A stretch of 64,000 nucleotides of DNA from NCBI GenBank assembly GCA_028712075.1, contig JAQTQX010000001.1, forward strand, positions 62,001 to 126,000, given 5' to 3'. A program made the position numbers and the translations under genes. The notes under the pieces are model-generated. The model did not search any database, had not been told where the DNA came from, and was given only the letters and a program-made list of their open reading frames with translations. This stretch comes from Desulfuromonadaceae bacterium (GTDB taxonomy: Bacteria > Desulfobacterota > Desulfuromonadia > Geobacterales > Pseudopelobacteraceae). Shown here piece by piece: positions 25,701-35,439 of the stretch; position 1 is the stretch's first letter, and every line of letters begins with the position of its first letter.

Positions 25701-27785
25701 ATGGCTAACGGTTCAGCAGAAGCGATAGAGTTACGCGGCTTTCGCAAAAACTCCGACATATACGTCGCCGTTGCGCTGATAGGCATCCTGGCGCTGATGA
25801 TAATCCCGTTGCCGGCATTCATACTCGATATTTTTCTGGCCGCCAATATCACAATCGCTCTGACAATTTTACTGATATGTCTCTATACTGTTCAGCCGCT
25901 TGATTTTTCAGTATTCCCTTCTGTACTACTGGTTACAACCCTCTTTCGCCTGGCTCTCAATATCGCGTCAACCCGTCTCATATTACTTCATGGCAGTGAA
26001 GGGGCGGAATCAGCAGGTACGGTAATCAAAGCGTTCGGGCAGTTTGTCGTCGGCGGAAACTACATTGTCGGGGCCGTCCTGTTCCTGATTCTGGTCATCA
26101 TAAACTTTGTGGTCATAACAAAGGGCGCCGGGCGCGTTGCCGAGGTCGCCGCACGTTTTACGCTAGACGCCATGCCGGGCAAGCAGATGGCGATCGACGC
26201 CGATCTTTCATCCGGCCTACTGACTGATAAAGATGCAAAGCTTCGCCGCCTGAAAATAGCTCGCGAATCTGATTTTTACGGTTCCATGGACGGTGCCAGC
26301 AAATTTGTACGGGGCGATGCTATTGCCGGGATTTTGATCGTATTGATAAATATTTTTGGCGGATTGATCATCGGCGTCTGGCAACAGGGTATGCCACTCA
26401 TGAACGCCCTTTCCAACTATACCCTGCTAACCATTGGTGAAGGATTGGTCGCCCAGATTCCGGCACTTATCATTTCAACAGCTGCCGGTATTCTCGTCAC
26501 CCGCTCCGCTGATGAAAACAGTTTTGGCACAGAACTCACCGGGCAGTTTCTTAATTATCCAAAGGCTTTTTTCGTCGCATCCGGCGTCATGTTTCTGTTT
26601 GCCCTTATTCCCGGGTTGCCGCATTTTGCCTTTTTTCTTTTGTCCGTCGTTACTTTTCTGACTGGCAAGATGGCCCGTGAAAAGGCTGAAGTTGTTGAAG
26701 ATTCCGCAGTTGCCGAAGCAACTGCCGGCGAGGAATCGATCGATCAGGCGTCGAATATTCGACCGCTTGATGTGCTGGAACTTGAAGTCGGCTACGGGCT
26801 GGTGCCAATGGTTGATGCAGCCCAGAGTGGTGAACTGCTGGAGCGAATCCGCTCCATCCGCCGACAGACGGCGCAAAAAATGGGTTTTGTCGTGCCGCCG
26901 ATTCATATTCACGACAACCTCCAGCTTAAACCATATGAGTACAATTTGCTGATTCGTGGCGCCCGGGTTGGTGGCAGCGAATTGACCGGCCAGTATCTGG
27001 CGATGGATTCCGGCGCCGTCACATCTAACCTGCCCGGTTCAACAACCAAGGAACCGGTTTTTGGCCTGCCCGCCGTCTGGATACGGAGCGAAGACCGCGA
27101 CCAAGCACAGATCAATGGCTATACCGTGGTAGACAGCACAACCGTTGTCGCTACCCACATCAGCGAGATCATCAAACGCTACTCCCATGAACTGATCGGC
27201 AGGCAGGAACTGCAGCAGCTCCTTGACAACGTTGCCGTGACAGCCCCCAAAGTTGTTGATGAACTGATTCCGAACCTTCTTAACCTCGGCACCTTGTTGC
27301 GGGTCGTCAAGAGCCTGCTTAAGGAAGGGGTATCGATACGTGACCTGCGCACCATACTGGAAACACTTGCCGATTATGCGTCACTCACCAAGGATCCTGA
27401 CGTACTGACAGAGTTTGTCCGGCAGGGGCTCGGCAGGTTCATTGTTGATCAGTACAAGATGGATGATGAAACTCTTTTTTTGGTAACAATAGATCGTGAA
27501 ATTGAGGATATGATTGCCGATGCGATCCAACCCTCGGACCAGGGGAGTTTTCTGGCAATAGAGCCCGCACTGGCCCAACAGATAATCGCATCAGTCCGAA
27601 ATGCATCAGAACGGTTCGGCATGAGCGGAGCGCAGCCGGTGCTGCTGGCGTCTCCCTCGATTCGCCGTCATGTACGGAAATTGATCGAACGCTTTGTTCC
27701 TCACCTGGCGGTGCTGTCACACAATGAAATACCGCAAAATGTCAAAATCCAGTCACTCGGGGTGGTGAGCTTACATGCTGGTTAA
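25701..27785 (+). CDS. flhA: Flagellar export gate protein FlhA
   Basis: FlhA is the nonameric inner-membrane proton-driven export gate. The 694-residue protein has eight N-terminal membrane segments (from VAVALIGILALMIIPLPAFI on), the signature PGKQMAIDADLSSGLLTD between segments 4 and 5, and a soluble chaperone-docking domain (VLELEVGYGLVPMVD onward). The ribosome site is weak, but the start agrees with the upstream sigma-54 site. It overlaps flhF by 11 bases. FlhB is not in the window. Confidence 0.96.
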   Translation: MANGSAEAIELRGFRKNSDIYVAVALIGILALMIIPLPAFILDIFLAANITIALTILLICLYTVQPLDFSVFPSVLLVTTLFRLALNIASTRLILLHGSEGAESAGTVIKAFGQFVVGGNYIVGAVLFLILVIINFVVITKGAGRVAEVAARFTLDAMPGKQMAIDADLSSGLLTDKDAKLRRLKIARESDFYGSMDGASKFVRGDAIAGILIVLINIFGGLIIGVWQQGMPLMNALSNYTLLTIGEGLVAQIPALIISTAAGILVTRSADENSFGTELTGQFLNYPKAFFVASGVMFLFALIPGLPHFAFFLLSVVTFLTGKMAREKAEVVEDSAVAEATAGEESIDQASNIRPLDVLELEVGYGLVPMVDAAQSGELLERIRSIRRQTAQKMGFVVPPIHIHDNLQLKPYEYNLLIRGARVGGSELTGQYLAMDSGAVTSNLPGSTTKEPVFGLPAVWIRSEDRDQAQINGYTVVDSTTVVATHISEIIKRYSHELIGRQELQQLLDNVAVTAPKVVDELIPNLLNLGTLLRVVKSLLKEGVSIRDLRTILETLADYASLTKDPDVLTEFVRQGLGRFIVDQYKMDDETLFLVTIDREIEDMIADAIQPSDQGSFLAIEPALAQQIIASVRNASERFGMSGAQPVLLASPSIRRHVRKLIERFVPHLAVLSHNEIPQNVKIQSLGVVSLHAG

Positions 27786-29106
27786 AACATTTCAAGCGGC
27801 AAGCATGCCGGAAGCATTGCGTATGGTAAAAGCTGAACTTGGCCCTGACGCTATGATTCTTTCGACAAAAAAAGAGAAAACAGGCGGTTTTTTCGGTTTT
27901 TTCAGTAAACAGGTATACCGCGTCACGGCCGCCATTGACCCGGTACGGAAACAGGCGCCACCTGCGGCTGCTCCGGTAGCGTATCGAGACACTGCTCCTC
28001 GTGAAAAAACAGCCCGTGAAGAGATGGAAAGTTCCATGCTTGCTCCTCTGGCACGGGAGCTGAAAGATCTGCGCGAGAAGGTAGAATCTCTTACCCGACG
28101 AGAAGAAGAGTTGCGTGAAGAGGGAAAGTCGGCCGACGAGGCCGCAACGGCCGAACAAAAAGTCGCCGGAATCAATTTGAGCAATATTCCTCGCTCTGAT
28201 CTGGAGGAAATCAAGAAACTGCTCCTTGCCACACTGGTAAAAAGTCAGGAAGGTGATGCCAAGGGCGTTCAATGGCCGGCCATTTCAGATGGTGCTATTC
28301 TTGGAGTGCAATCCGGGGCTGAGCTTCTTCCTGAGGACTCACCTCTTGCACGGGAGCTGGCTGCCAATGGTGTTTCTACCGATCTGATTAGAAAAATTGT
28401 TGATACCCTCAATACTCTGCCGTTGCAAAGCGGCAACCAGACTGTCAGAGGGCGGCTTGGCGAGACCCTCGGACGCCTGATAAAATTTGCCGGCACTCTT
28501 AAACTGAAAAAAAACTCTCCCCGAATTATCGCTCTTGTCGGGCCGACCGGCGTTGGTAAAACGACCACAACCGCCAAACTGGCGGCCATGTATGCGCTCA
28601 ACAAGGGGAATAAAGTTGCGCTGATCACCATGGACATATTCAGAGTCGGGGCGGTCGAACAGCTCAAGACCTACTCACGCATCATGGGGATTCCTCTGGA
28701 AGTTGCTTCCACTCCCAAAGAGCTTGAAAAAGCTGTCGAAAAGCACTCTGCCTGTGATCTTATTTTCATTGATACTGCCGGGCGCAGTCATAAGGATAAA
28801 GAAAAGTTGGATGAAATGAAAAACTTCCTGGAGGAAAAAATCCCGATTGAAGTATATCTTTGCCTTTCAGCCACCACAAAGGACAGGGAACTTGAAGAAG
28901 CATTAAACCGTTTCAGGGTGTTTCAGATAAGCAAGGTTGTTTTTACGAAAATTGACGAGTGCGAAAGCGTTGGCAATGTGGTCAACCTGTTAATGAAGGA
29001 TAACCTGCAGATCGCATACTTTACCACCGGCCAGCGGGTGCCTGAAGATATTGAAATAGCAACCCCGGCAAAACTGGCAGACATGATATATCGTGAGGTA
29101 GCATAA
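27775..29106 (+). CDS. flhF: Flagellar placement GTPase FlhF (SRP type)
   Basis: FlhF is an SRP-family GTPase that fixes flagellar position, typically at a pole. The 443-residue protein has an N-terminal B domain (MLVKTFQAASMPEALRMVKA), a charged linker, then the NG domain with P-loop GPTGVGKTTTTAK (257-269), DIFRVGAVEQL, DTAGRS and the base-recognition region FTKIDEC. It overlaps flhA and its TAA stop shares a base with the flhG ATG. Confidence 0.96.
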   Translation: MLVKTFQAASMPEALRMVKAELGPDAMILSTKKEKTGGFFGFFSKQVYRVTAAIDPVRKQAPPAAAPVAYRDTAPREKTAREEMESSMLAPLARELKDLREKVESLTRREEELREEGKSADEAATAEQKVAGINLSNIPRSDLEEIKKLLLATLVKSQEGDAKGVQWPAISDGAILGVQSGAELLPEDSPLARELAANGVSTDLIRKIVDTLNTLPLQSGNQTVRGRLGETLGRLIKFAGTLKLKKNSPRIIALVGPTGVGKTTTTAKLAAMYALNKGNKVALITMDIFRVGAVEQLKTYSRIMGIPLEVASTPKELEKAVEKHSACDLIFIDTAGRSHKDKEKLDEMKNFLEEKIPIEVYLCLSATTKDRELEEALNRFRVFQISKVVFTKIDECESVGNVVNLLMKDNLQIAYFTTGQRVPEDIEIATPAKLADMIYREVA

Positions 29107-30086
29107 TGAGCACAGTACCAGGAACTGGCGACCAGGCAGACACTCTCCGCCAGATGGCCCGCTCCGCAAAAGAATCCCCGAAAAGCGAGAACCTTTCGAT
29201 TCGCCAGAAGACCAATTTTGTTAAAGAGAGCCAGAGGTTGGATGCTTTGACAGCAAGCGGCCTGACCGATCAGCAGGGCATCCGGGTAATCTCGGTCACC
29301 AGCGGAAAGGGTGGCGTCGGTAAAAGCAATGTGGTTTCAAACCTGGCCATTGCCCTTTCTGCTCAAGGTAAGAAAGTTCTACTGATTGACGCCGACCTTG
29401 GGCTGGGGAATCTGGATGTATTGCTGGGGCTTTCACCAAAACACAACTTGAATGACGTGCTGAACGGCGATAAGTGCATTCTGGATATTCTGATTGATGG
29501 CCCGGCTGGCATAAAAATTATTCCTGCAGGCTCCGGCGTACAGGAATTGACAAGCCTTGGCCAACATGAAAAGCTGAAACTGCTTGATGAGCTGGACATG
29601 CTTGAAGAGCAGTTCGATATCATGATTGTCGATACCGAGGCCGGTATTTCTGAAAATGTCACCTATTTTACCGTGGCAGCCCAAGAAATTTTTGTTGTTG
29701 TCACACCCGAACCAACCTCAATTACTGACGCATATGCACTGATCAAACTTCTTGCCACCCGCTACTCGGAACATCATTTCAAAGTGCTGGTCAATATGGC
29801 AAAAGACAGTGAAGATGCCCTGGAGGTGTTCCGAAAGCTGGCCAATGTTGCGGGCCGCTTTCTGGATATATCTCTCGATTATCTCGGCTGTATTGTCAGG
29901 GATGATAAAGTAGTCGATGCAGTCAAACGTCAAAAAGCTGTCTCAGAGCTTTTTCCCGAGTCAGAAGCCGCCCAATGCTTTACTACTATTGCCAAAAGAG
30001 TCATCGAAAACCGGCGCCAGGGACGGATAAAGGGAAATATTCAGTTCTTTTTCCGGAGAATGCTTGAAAATTCCGGTGGGAGTTGA
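29106..30086 (+). CDS. flhG: Flagellar number regulator FlhG (MinD-like ATPase)
   Basis: FlhG (FleN/YlxH) limits flagellar number and stimulates FlhF. The 326-residue protein opens with a DQAxxLR motif (DQADTLR, residues 9-15), the helix known to activate the FlhF GTPase. It then shows the deviant Walker A KGGVGKS (near 68-74), the switch-region DADLGLGNLDV and VDTEAGIS, and a C-terminal amphipathic membrane-targeting tail (FFFRRML). The start overlaps the flhF stop by one base (TAATG). Confidence 0.95.
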   Translation: MSTVPGTGDQADTLRQMARSAKESPKSENLSIRQKTNFVKESQRLDALTASGLTDQQGIRVISVTSGKGGVGKSNVVSNLAIALSAQGKKVLLIDADLGLGNLDVLLGLSPKHNLNDVLNGDKCILDILIDGPAGIKIIPAGSGVQELTSLGQHEKLKLLDELDMLEEQFDIMIVDTEAGISENVTYFTVAAQEIFVVVTPEPTSITDAYALIKLLATRYSEHHFKVLVNMAKDSEDALEVFRKLANVAGRFLDISLDYLGCIVRDDKVVDAVKRQKAVSELFPESEAAQCFTTIAKRVIENRRQGRIKGNIQFFFRRMLENSGGS

Positions 30087-30090
30087 GTCA

Positions 30091-30834
30091 GTGACCGGAG
30101 CTGACCTCTGCCTTACAGTTGACCAGGCAGCGATGCGCGACCAGCTGATCCTTGAACATATTCCGCTGGTACGCTATCTGGTAGGGAAAATATCGGCCAA
30201 GCTGCCGCCGCACCTTGACCAGCAGGATCTGATGAGCTCGGCGATGATCGGTCTTATCAACGCGGCCGACCGGTTTGACCCCGCTAGGGGAGTGCTCTTT
30301 AAAACCTTTGCCGAGCAACATGTTCGCGGAACCATACTGGACGAACTCCGTTCGTATGACGTGCTGAGCCGCTCCATGCGGGACAAGTACAAGAGGCTGG
30401 AAAAAGAACTGCACCACCTTGAGAGAGTGCTTGGGCGTCATCCAACGAGCGAAGAGGTCGCAGCCGCTCTGGAGATTACTCTTGATGACTATTATGCTTT
30501 ACTTGAAGATGTGCATGTATTCACCTTCATCAGTTTAGACGACAGTTGGGAGGGTGATGATGGCAGTCAGCTCTGCTTGGCTGATGTCCTGTGCGAAGCA
30601 GAAGCAAAGAGTCCGCAACAACAGGTTATTTCAATGCAGTTGGCAGAAGCGCTGGGACTGGCGATAGACACCCTGCCGGAAAAAGAGCGCCTGGCTGTGA
30701 CGCTTTATTACACTGAGGATTTCAATCTCAAGGAAATCGGTGAGACACTCGGATTAACGGAATCCCGGATCTCCCAGATCATCAGCCAGGCAATGGTCAG
30801 GCTCCGTTCGCGCCTGAGGCTGCATCGGGACTAG
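30091..30834 (+). CDS. fliA: Flagellar sigma factor FliA (sigma-28)
   Basis: FliA directs RNA polymerase to late flagellar genes. The 247-residue protein has region 2 (LVRYLVGKISAKLPPHL; GLINAADRFDPARGVLFKTF; AEQHVRGTILDELR), region 3 (RDKYKRLEKELHHLERVLGR) and region 4 (LPEKERLAVTLYYTEDFNLK; TESRISQIISQAMVRLR). I start at GTG 30091, four bases after the flhG stop with GGTGGGAG upstream; an in-frame TTG at 30064 lies inside flhG. Its anti-sigma factor FlgM is not evident in the window. Confidence 0.94.
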   Translation: MTGADLCLTVDQAAMRDQLILEHIPLVRYLVGKISAKLPPHLDQQDLMSSAMIGLINAADRFDPARGVLFKTFAEQHVRGTILDELRSYDVLSRSMRDKYKRLEKELHHLERVLGRHPTSEEVAAALEITLDDYYALLEDVHVFTFISLDDSWEGDDGSQLCLADVLCEAEAKSPQQQVISMQLAEALGLAIDTLPEKERLAVTLYYTEDFNLKEIGETLGLTESRISQIISQAMVRLRSRLRLHRD

Positions 30835-30848
30835 AAGGAGGAATAAAC

Positions 30849-31586
30849 ATGAACAGTGGCATGTACCCTGCGGTATCAAGCAGTCTCGCGGCCATGCGGC
30901 GACTTGATATGATCAGCAATAACCTGGCAAACATCAACACTCCCGGCTACAAAAAGGATAAAATGTCCTTTGAGGGATTATTGGCCGGCCCTGCTGACCC
31001 ACCGAATGTGCCGCAAGGCTTGACGGCAGACCCGATTATGCAAAAAGAGAATGTCTATATTGATTATTCAAATGGACAGACAAGTCAGAGCAGTAACCCA
31101 CTTGACTTTGCCATTGAAGGGGACGGTTTTTTCGCAATCACCACACCGCAAGGGACCGCATATACCCGTCAAGGCAATTTCCGCACATCGGCGAATGGCA
31201 CGCTGGTCACCATCGACGGTTACCCGGTTCAGGGCAGCGGCGGAGCAGCCATACGTATCCAGGGAAACCAGATTGATGTTGACTCCAAGGGAGTTGTGTC
31301 CGTAGATGGTACGCCATCTGGTACAATCTCGGTAGTGGACTTTCCCAAACCGTACACATTGACAAAAGTGGGCAATGCACAGTTTATTCCGTCAGACCCG
31401 CAGGCACAGCCTCAGGCAGGGCAGGCACAGGTCCTGCAGGGGTACCTGGAAGGTTCCAACGTTGACAGCATTTCAGAAATGGTTCAGCTGATTGAAACCA
31501 ATCGTTTTTTCGAGGCGTGCTCGAAAGCAATCAAGGGTTTTGACGATTTAACGTCAAAAGCGGCCAATGAACTCGGCAGGGTCTAA
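30849..31586 (+). CDS. flgF: Flagellar rod protein FlgF
   Basis: FlgF is a proximal-rod subunit of the FlgF/FlgG class. The 245-residue protein carries the rod N-terminal motif (RRLDMISNNLANINTPGYKK), the central AIEGDGFFAI and YTRQGNF motifs, and the C-terminal VQLIETNRFFEACSKAIKGF. A very strong ribosome site (AGAAGGAGG) precedes it, suggesting high translation after fliA. Confidence 0.95.
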   Translation: MNSGMYPAVSSSLAAMRRLDMISNNLANINTPGYKKDKMSFEGLLAGPADPPNVPQGLTADPIMQKENVYIDYSNGQTSQSSNPLDFAIEGDGFFAITTPQGTAYTRQGNFRTSANGTLVTIDGYPVQGSGGAAIRIQGNQIDVDSKGVVSVDGTPSGTISVVDFPKPYTLTKVGNAQFIPSDPQAQPQAGQAQVLQGYLEGSNVDSISEMVQLIETNRFFEACSKAIKGFDDLTSKAANELGRV

Positions 31587-31623
31587 CTAATATTAATAAT
31601 ACCAATCAAAAGGGGTTACCGCT

Positions 31624-32412
31624 ATGATTCGTTCGCTCTGGACAGCCGCATCAGGCATGCAAGGACAGCAGAAGAGTGTTGACGTTATCGCCAACAACCT
31701 GGCCAACGTCAACACGACCGGCTTCAAGCGCAGCCGTGCCGATTTTCAGGATCTTATTTACCAGAATCTGAAAACAACCGGCTCACCTGCCACCAATGCG
31801 ACCCAGGTTCCGACGGGAATTCAGATAGGCCTGGGGAGTCGACTGGCTGCAGTGACGAAGATTTTTACCGCAGGGGATTTTACCCAGACCGGTAACGAAC
31901 TCGATGTTGCCGTTGAAGGTGACGGATTTTTTCCGATTACGCTCCCTGACGGCACTATCGGCTACTCCCGGGCCGGCGCCTTCAAACGCGACAGCACCGG
32001 ACAGATGGTCACTCCGGACGGCAATCCGCTTTCACCCTCGATTACCATCCCCAGCAATGCCTCCAAAATTAATATCGGCAGCGACGGCACGGTTTCTGTG
32101 CAGATTGCCGGCCAAAGTGCCACAACAACGATCGGAAACATTCAGCTGGCGACATTTCCCAATCCTTCCGGCCTCTCCAGTCAGGGGAAAAACATCTACC
32201 TGCCCACTGATTCCTCCGGAACTGCGACCACCGGAACTCCGGGTCAGAACGGCGCGGGGACAATCGCACAGGGAATGCTGGAAATGAGCAATGTCAGCGT
32301 GGCTGAAGAGATGGTCAACATGATCGTCAGCCAACGGGCGTACGAGATTAATTCAAAAGCGGTTACCACATCCGATGAGATGCTCCAGACCGCCAGCAAT
32401 CTGAAGCGGTAG
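31624..32412 (+). CDS. flgG: Flagellar distal rod protein FlgG
   Basis: FlgG builds the distal rod. The 262-residue protein has [16 protein letters not shown], the rod motif [20 protein letters not shown], the FlgG-specific stretch [20 protein letters not shown] and the C-terminal [20 protein letters not shown]. Length and motifs are canonical. Confidence 0.97.
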   Translation: MIRSLWTAASGMQGQQKSVDVIANNLANVNTTGFKRSRADFQDLIYQNLKTTGSPATNATQVPTGIQIGLGSRLAAVTKIFTAGDFTQTGNELDVAVEGDGFFPITLPDGTIGYSRAGAFKRDSTGQMVTPDGNPLSPSITIPSNASKINIGSDGTVSVQIAGQSATTTIGNIQLATFPNPSGLSSQGKNIYLPTDSSGTATTGTPGQNGAGTIAQGMLEMSNVSVAEEMVNMIVSQRAYEINSKAVTTSDEMLQTASNLKR

Positions 32413-32428
32413 TGCAGGGCCCGTGGTT

Positions 32429-33142
32429 ATGAAAAATGTGCCGTATATATTTGTGTGTTGCTTGGTGATTCTGTTGACTCTCACCCCTCGACACGGGCTT
32501 TCCGCAGTCGATCGTGAGCAGGAGGTGCGTACTGCAATCACTTCCTTTGTTGCAGCACGCACTGCCAGCATGGGTTGGGATATCCGCATTCGCCGAATGA
32601 CGTTTTCCGATATCCCCAAACTTCCAGATGGTTTAATTGAGTACGAAATAGTCGCACCACAACAGTGGGAAGGGTGGGGAGGCATCAACATAGCTGTATT
32701 GGCGCGCCAGCATGACCGGGTGATCAGCAATATTCCGGTACGAATAGATGTGGAGGCGCTTGCTGATACGGTGGTTACCCTTCGTCAGGTAGACAATGGC
32801 ACTATCCTGACTGCTTCTGATCTGGCCGTTCAGAAGCGTGAGATCACTCAGAACTCCCGTTTTGCTGTACACAGCATCAAGGATCTGACCGGTAAAAAAG
32901 TTCGTACGACAATCAGACCCAATCAGCCGGTACGGCTTGATCAGGTTGAAAAAATACCGCTCATCAAGTCAGGTCAGTTAGTGACAATAGTAATCGAAAA
33001 TGAAACTATGAAAATTTCAGTCTCCGGAAAAGCACGCAGTTCTGGCGCTGAAGGAGATACCATCAGAGTTCAGAATTTGAGTTCCCTCAGGGAAATTCCG
33101 GCTCGAGTGATCAGCGCCTCTACTGTGCAGGTCGCGTTCTGA
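32429..33142 (+). CDS. flgA: P-ring assembly chaperone FlgA
   Basis: FlgA is the periplasmic chaperone for FlgI polymerisation. From the ATG at 32429 (237 residues; a GTG two codons earlier is possible) it has a signal peptide ending near GLSA and a C-terminal SAF domain (LRQVDNGTILTASDLAVQKR, then TIRPNQPVRLDQVE). The tail VRVQ-type end (RVISASTVQVAF) is family-like. It lies between flgG and flgH as expected. Confidence 0.92.
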   Translation: MKNVPYIFVCCLVILLTLTPRHGLSAVDREQEVRTAITSFVAARTASMGWDIRIRRMTFSDIPKLPDGLIEYEIVAPQQWEGWGGINIAVLARQHDRVISNIPVRIDVEALADTVVTLRQVDNGTILTASDLAVQKREITQNSRFAVHSIKDLTGKKVRTTIRPNQPVRLDQVEKIPLIKSGQLVTIVIENETMKISVSGKARSSGAEGDTIRVQNLSSLREIPARVISASTVQVAF

Positions 33143-33161
33143 CCGGGGGGTTGGTGAAAAA

Positions 33162-33848
33162 ATGACTGTAAAACGGATATTTGTGCCACTATTAGTTATT
33201 CTCGCTACGATGTGCGGCTGCGCCGTCGAAAAGGCCGCCGTCAAAACGTCCGGTTTTGATAATGCAGAGGCAAAGCCGGTCGCAGATTATTCGAACGGAT
33301 CTATCTGGCAGTCCGCGACTGCCGGTGTGACAGATGATCTAAAGGCCCGCCGCAGGGGGGATATCATCACCATTGTTATTTCCGAAACAGCCAGCGCCTC
33401 CAAACAAGCGAATACTGACACCTCACGCAGCAGTTCTGCCGGCGCCGGAGCGTCGAATTTGCTTGGCCTGCAGAACCTCGGATATTTCAAGAATAATTTT
33501 GACGATCTCAAAAAGATACTCGAAACAAATTATGATTCATCATACAAAGGGGCCGGTTCCACCTCACGCCAGGAAAATCTGAAAGCTACCATAACCGCCC
33601 AGGTTATCGATGTACTGCCGAACGGCAACCTGGCAATTGAAGGGCGGCGCAATATTAAAGTAAATGAAGAGGACCAGGTGATTGTCCTGGAGGGGACTGT
33701 GCGCAGCCGCGACATTGCACCTGATAACACTATCAATTCAATTTACGTTGCGGATGCCCGCATCAGCTATTCCGGCAGGGGAATTATTTCAGACCGGCAG
33801 AGCCCCGGATGGCTATTGAACATTCTGGACAAAATCTGGCCGTTCTGA
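33162..33848 (+). CDS. flgH: Flagellar L-ring lipoprotein FlgH
   Basis: FlgH forms the outer-membrane L-ring. The 228-residue precursor has a lipoprotein signal (LLVILATMCGC) and the family motifs GSIWQ, ARRRGDIITIVISETASASK, NGNLAIEGRR and VRSRDIAPDNTINSIYVADA. The end overlaps the leader of flgI by nothing; flgI begins 29 bases on. Confidence 0.95.
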   Translation: MTVKRIFVPLLVILATMCGCAVEKAAVKTSGFDNAEAKPVADYSNGSIWQSATAGVTDDLKARRRGDIITIVISETASASKQANTDTSRSSSAGAGASNLLGLQNLGYFKNNFDDLKKILETNYDSSYKGAGSTSRQENLKATITAQVIDVLPNGNLAIEGRRNIKVNEEDQVIVLEGTVRSRDIAPDNTINSIYVADARISYSGRGIISDRQSPGWLLNILDKIWPF

Positions 33849-33877
33849 GTGATGAATGGATAAAAGGTAGCCATATT

Positions 33878-34978
33878 ATGAAAAACTGCATAACGATAAT
33901 TTTGTGTATCTTCTGTATGGTTGTGGCGAACACGGCCCATGCAGTACGTATCAAGGATCTTGCTTCGTTTGAAGGAGTACGTGACAACCAGCTGATGGGC
34001 TACGGCCTGGTGGTTGGCTTGAACAGTACCGGAGACAGCGATCAGGCCAAAATACAGACTCAGTCTGTTGTAAACATGCTCGAGCGGATGGGCATCACCA
34101 CCAATATAAATGATATTAAAATAAAAAATGTCGCGGCAGTCATGGTAACGGCAACACTCCCCCCCTTTGCGAAACAGGGCAACCGCCTTGATGTTCTGGT
34201 CTCCTCGATCGGTGATGCCAAAAGCATCGCCGGCGGAACGCTTATCATGGCTCCATTGAAAGGTGCTGATAATCAAGTATATGCTGTAGCCCAGGGGTCG
34301 ATATTGACCGATTCTTTTGCCTTTGGCGGTCAGGGTGCCACTGCCCAGAAAAATCACCCAACCGCTGGACGGGTGCCGAATGGAGCTCTTATCGAGCGGG
34401 AGTTGCCAAATACGCTGACAGGCAAGTCGGCACTGAATCTCAATCTGAATGTCGCCGATTTCACAACGGCGTCGCGGATTGTTACTGCTATTAACGACAT
34501 GTTCAAAAGCACCGTAGCTTTCAGCAGTGATCCAGGTTCAGTCACGCTGACAATCCCCGAACCGTATGCCAATCGCACAGTGGAATTTGTCGCGGCTCTT
34601 GAACGTCTGGAAATTAAACCTGACATCCAGGCAAAAGTTGTTCTGAATGAACGTACCGGAACTATTGTCATGGGTGAGAGCGTGCGGATAGCCACCGTGG
34701 CGATCACCCACGGCAGCCTGTCACTTGTTATCAAAGAAGCTCCACAGGTGTCACAACCGTCGCCATTCAGCAAAACCGGAGAAACGGCGGTCATCCCGCG
34801 TACCGATCTGAAAATTACAGAGGAAAACCGGCGGCTGATGGTCATGCCGGAAGGAGCCAGCATCGGTGATGTCGTACGTGCACTCAATCTGCTAGGCGTG
34901 ACGCCTCGAGATTTGATCAGTATTCTCCAGGCGGTGAAAGCTGCAGGAGCCTTGCAGGCGGAACTCACCATCATATAA
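33878..34978 (+). CDS. flgI: Flagellar P-ring protein FlgI
   Basis: FlgI forms the periplasmic P-ring. Using the ATG at 33878 gives 366 residues with a signal peptide (ITIILCIFCMVVANTAHA, then VRIKDLASFEGVRDNQLMGY). Typical stretches follow: GLVVGLNSTGDSDQ, VMVTATLPPFAKQGNRLDVL and NERTGTIVMGESVRI. Upstream in-frame starts from 33809 lie within flgH. Confidence 0.96.
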   Translation: MKNCITIILCIFCMVVANTAHAVRIKDLASFEGVRDNQLMGYGLVVGLNSTGDSDQAKIQTQSVVNMLERMGITTNINDIKIKNVAAVMVTATLPPFAKQGNRLDVLVSSIGDAKSIAGGTLIMAPLKGADNQVYAVAQGSILTDSFAFGGQGATAQKNHPTAGRVPNGALIERELPNTLTGKSALNLNLNVADFTTASRIVTAINDMFKSTVAFSSDPGSVTLTIPEPYANRTVEFVAALERLEIKPDIQAKVVLNERTGTIVMGESVRIATVAITHGSLSLVIKEAPQVSQPSPFSKTGETAVIPRTDLKITEENRRLMVMPEGASIGDVVRALNLLGVTPRDLISILQAVKAAGALQAELTII

Positions 34979-35020
34979 TTTAATGCTAAACCAGAGAGGT
35001 CATAGGGACGATAAGTACTC

Positions 35021-35401
35021 ATGGATGTAAAACTGACCATACCGGCAGCGCCAGATGTATCTGAGAGCATGGCAAACAAGGCCCGCATGTTGCAGCGACG
35101 GACAATTGACAATGGAGCCGGGTTGACAGACAAACAGCTGCAGCAGGCAAAAAAGATCGGCCAGGATTTTGAGGCGCTGTTCGTCGGCATGATGCTGAAG
35201 TCGATGCGCGAGACCGTTGTAAAAGACAAGCTTACGGATGGCGGACATGGAGAAGAGATGTACCGATCGATGCTTGACCAGGAATATGCTGCCGCCTCCG
35301 TGAAACGTGGCGGAAGCCTGGGAATAGCAAAAATAATTGAAAAAGACATTATTCGCCAGGAAGGCAGAAAATACGTACCGGCTGTTGATACAAAGGAATA
35401 G
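35021..35401 (+). CDS. flgJ: FlgJ-type rod-cap protein without muramidase domain
   Basis: The 126-residue protein matches only the N-terminal rod-binding half of enterobacterial FlgJ (QAKKIGQDFEALFVGMMLKS; GGHGEEMYRSMLDQEYA). The peptidoglycan hydrolase half is absent, as is usual outside the gamma- and beta-proteobacteria, so another enzyme must open the cell wall for the rod. Confidence 0.9.
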   Translation: MDVKLTIPAAPDVSESMANKARMLQRRTIDNGAGLTDKQLQQAKKIGQDFEALFVGMMLKSMRETVVKDKLTDGGHGEEMYRSMLDQEYAAASVKRGGSLGIAKIIEKDIIRQEGRKYVPAVDTKE

Positions 35402-35439
35402 CGGCATGCCCGGATTATTCCGGCATGATTGGATGTCAC

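Noticed and set aside
34354..35439. 361-codon minus-strand open frame opposite flgI and flgJ
   Set aside because: It is antisense to two well-supported flagellar genes and is extremely Ser/Arg rich with no domain pattern.
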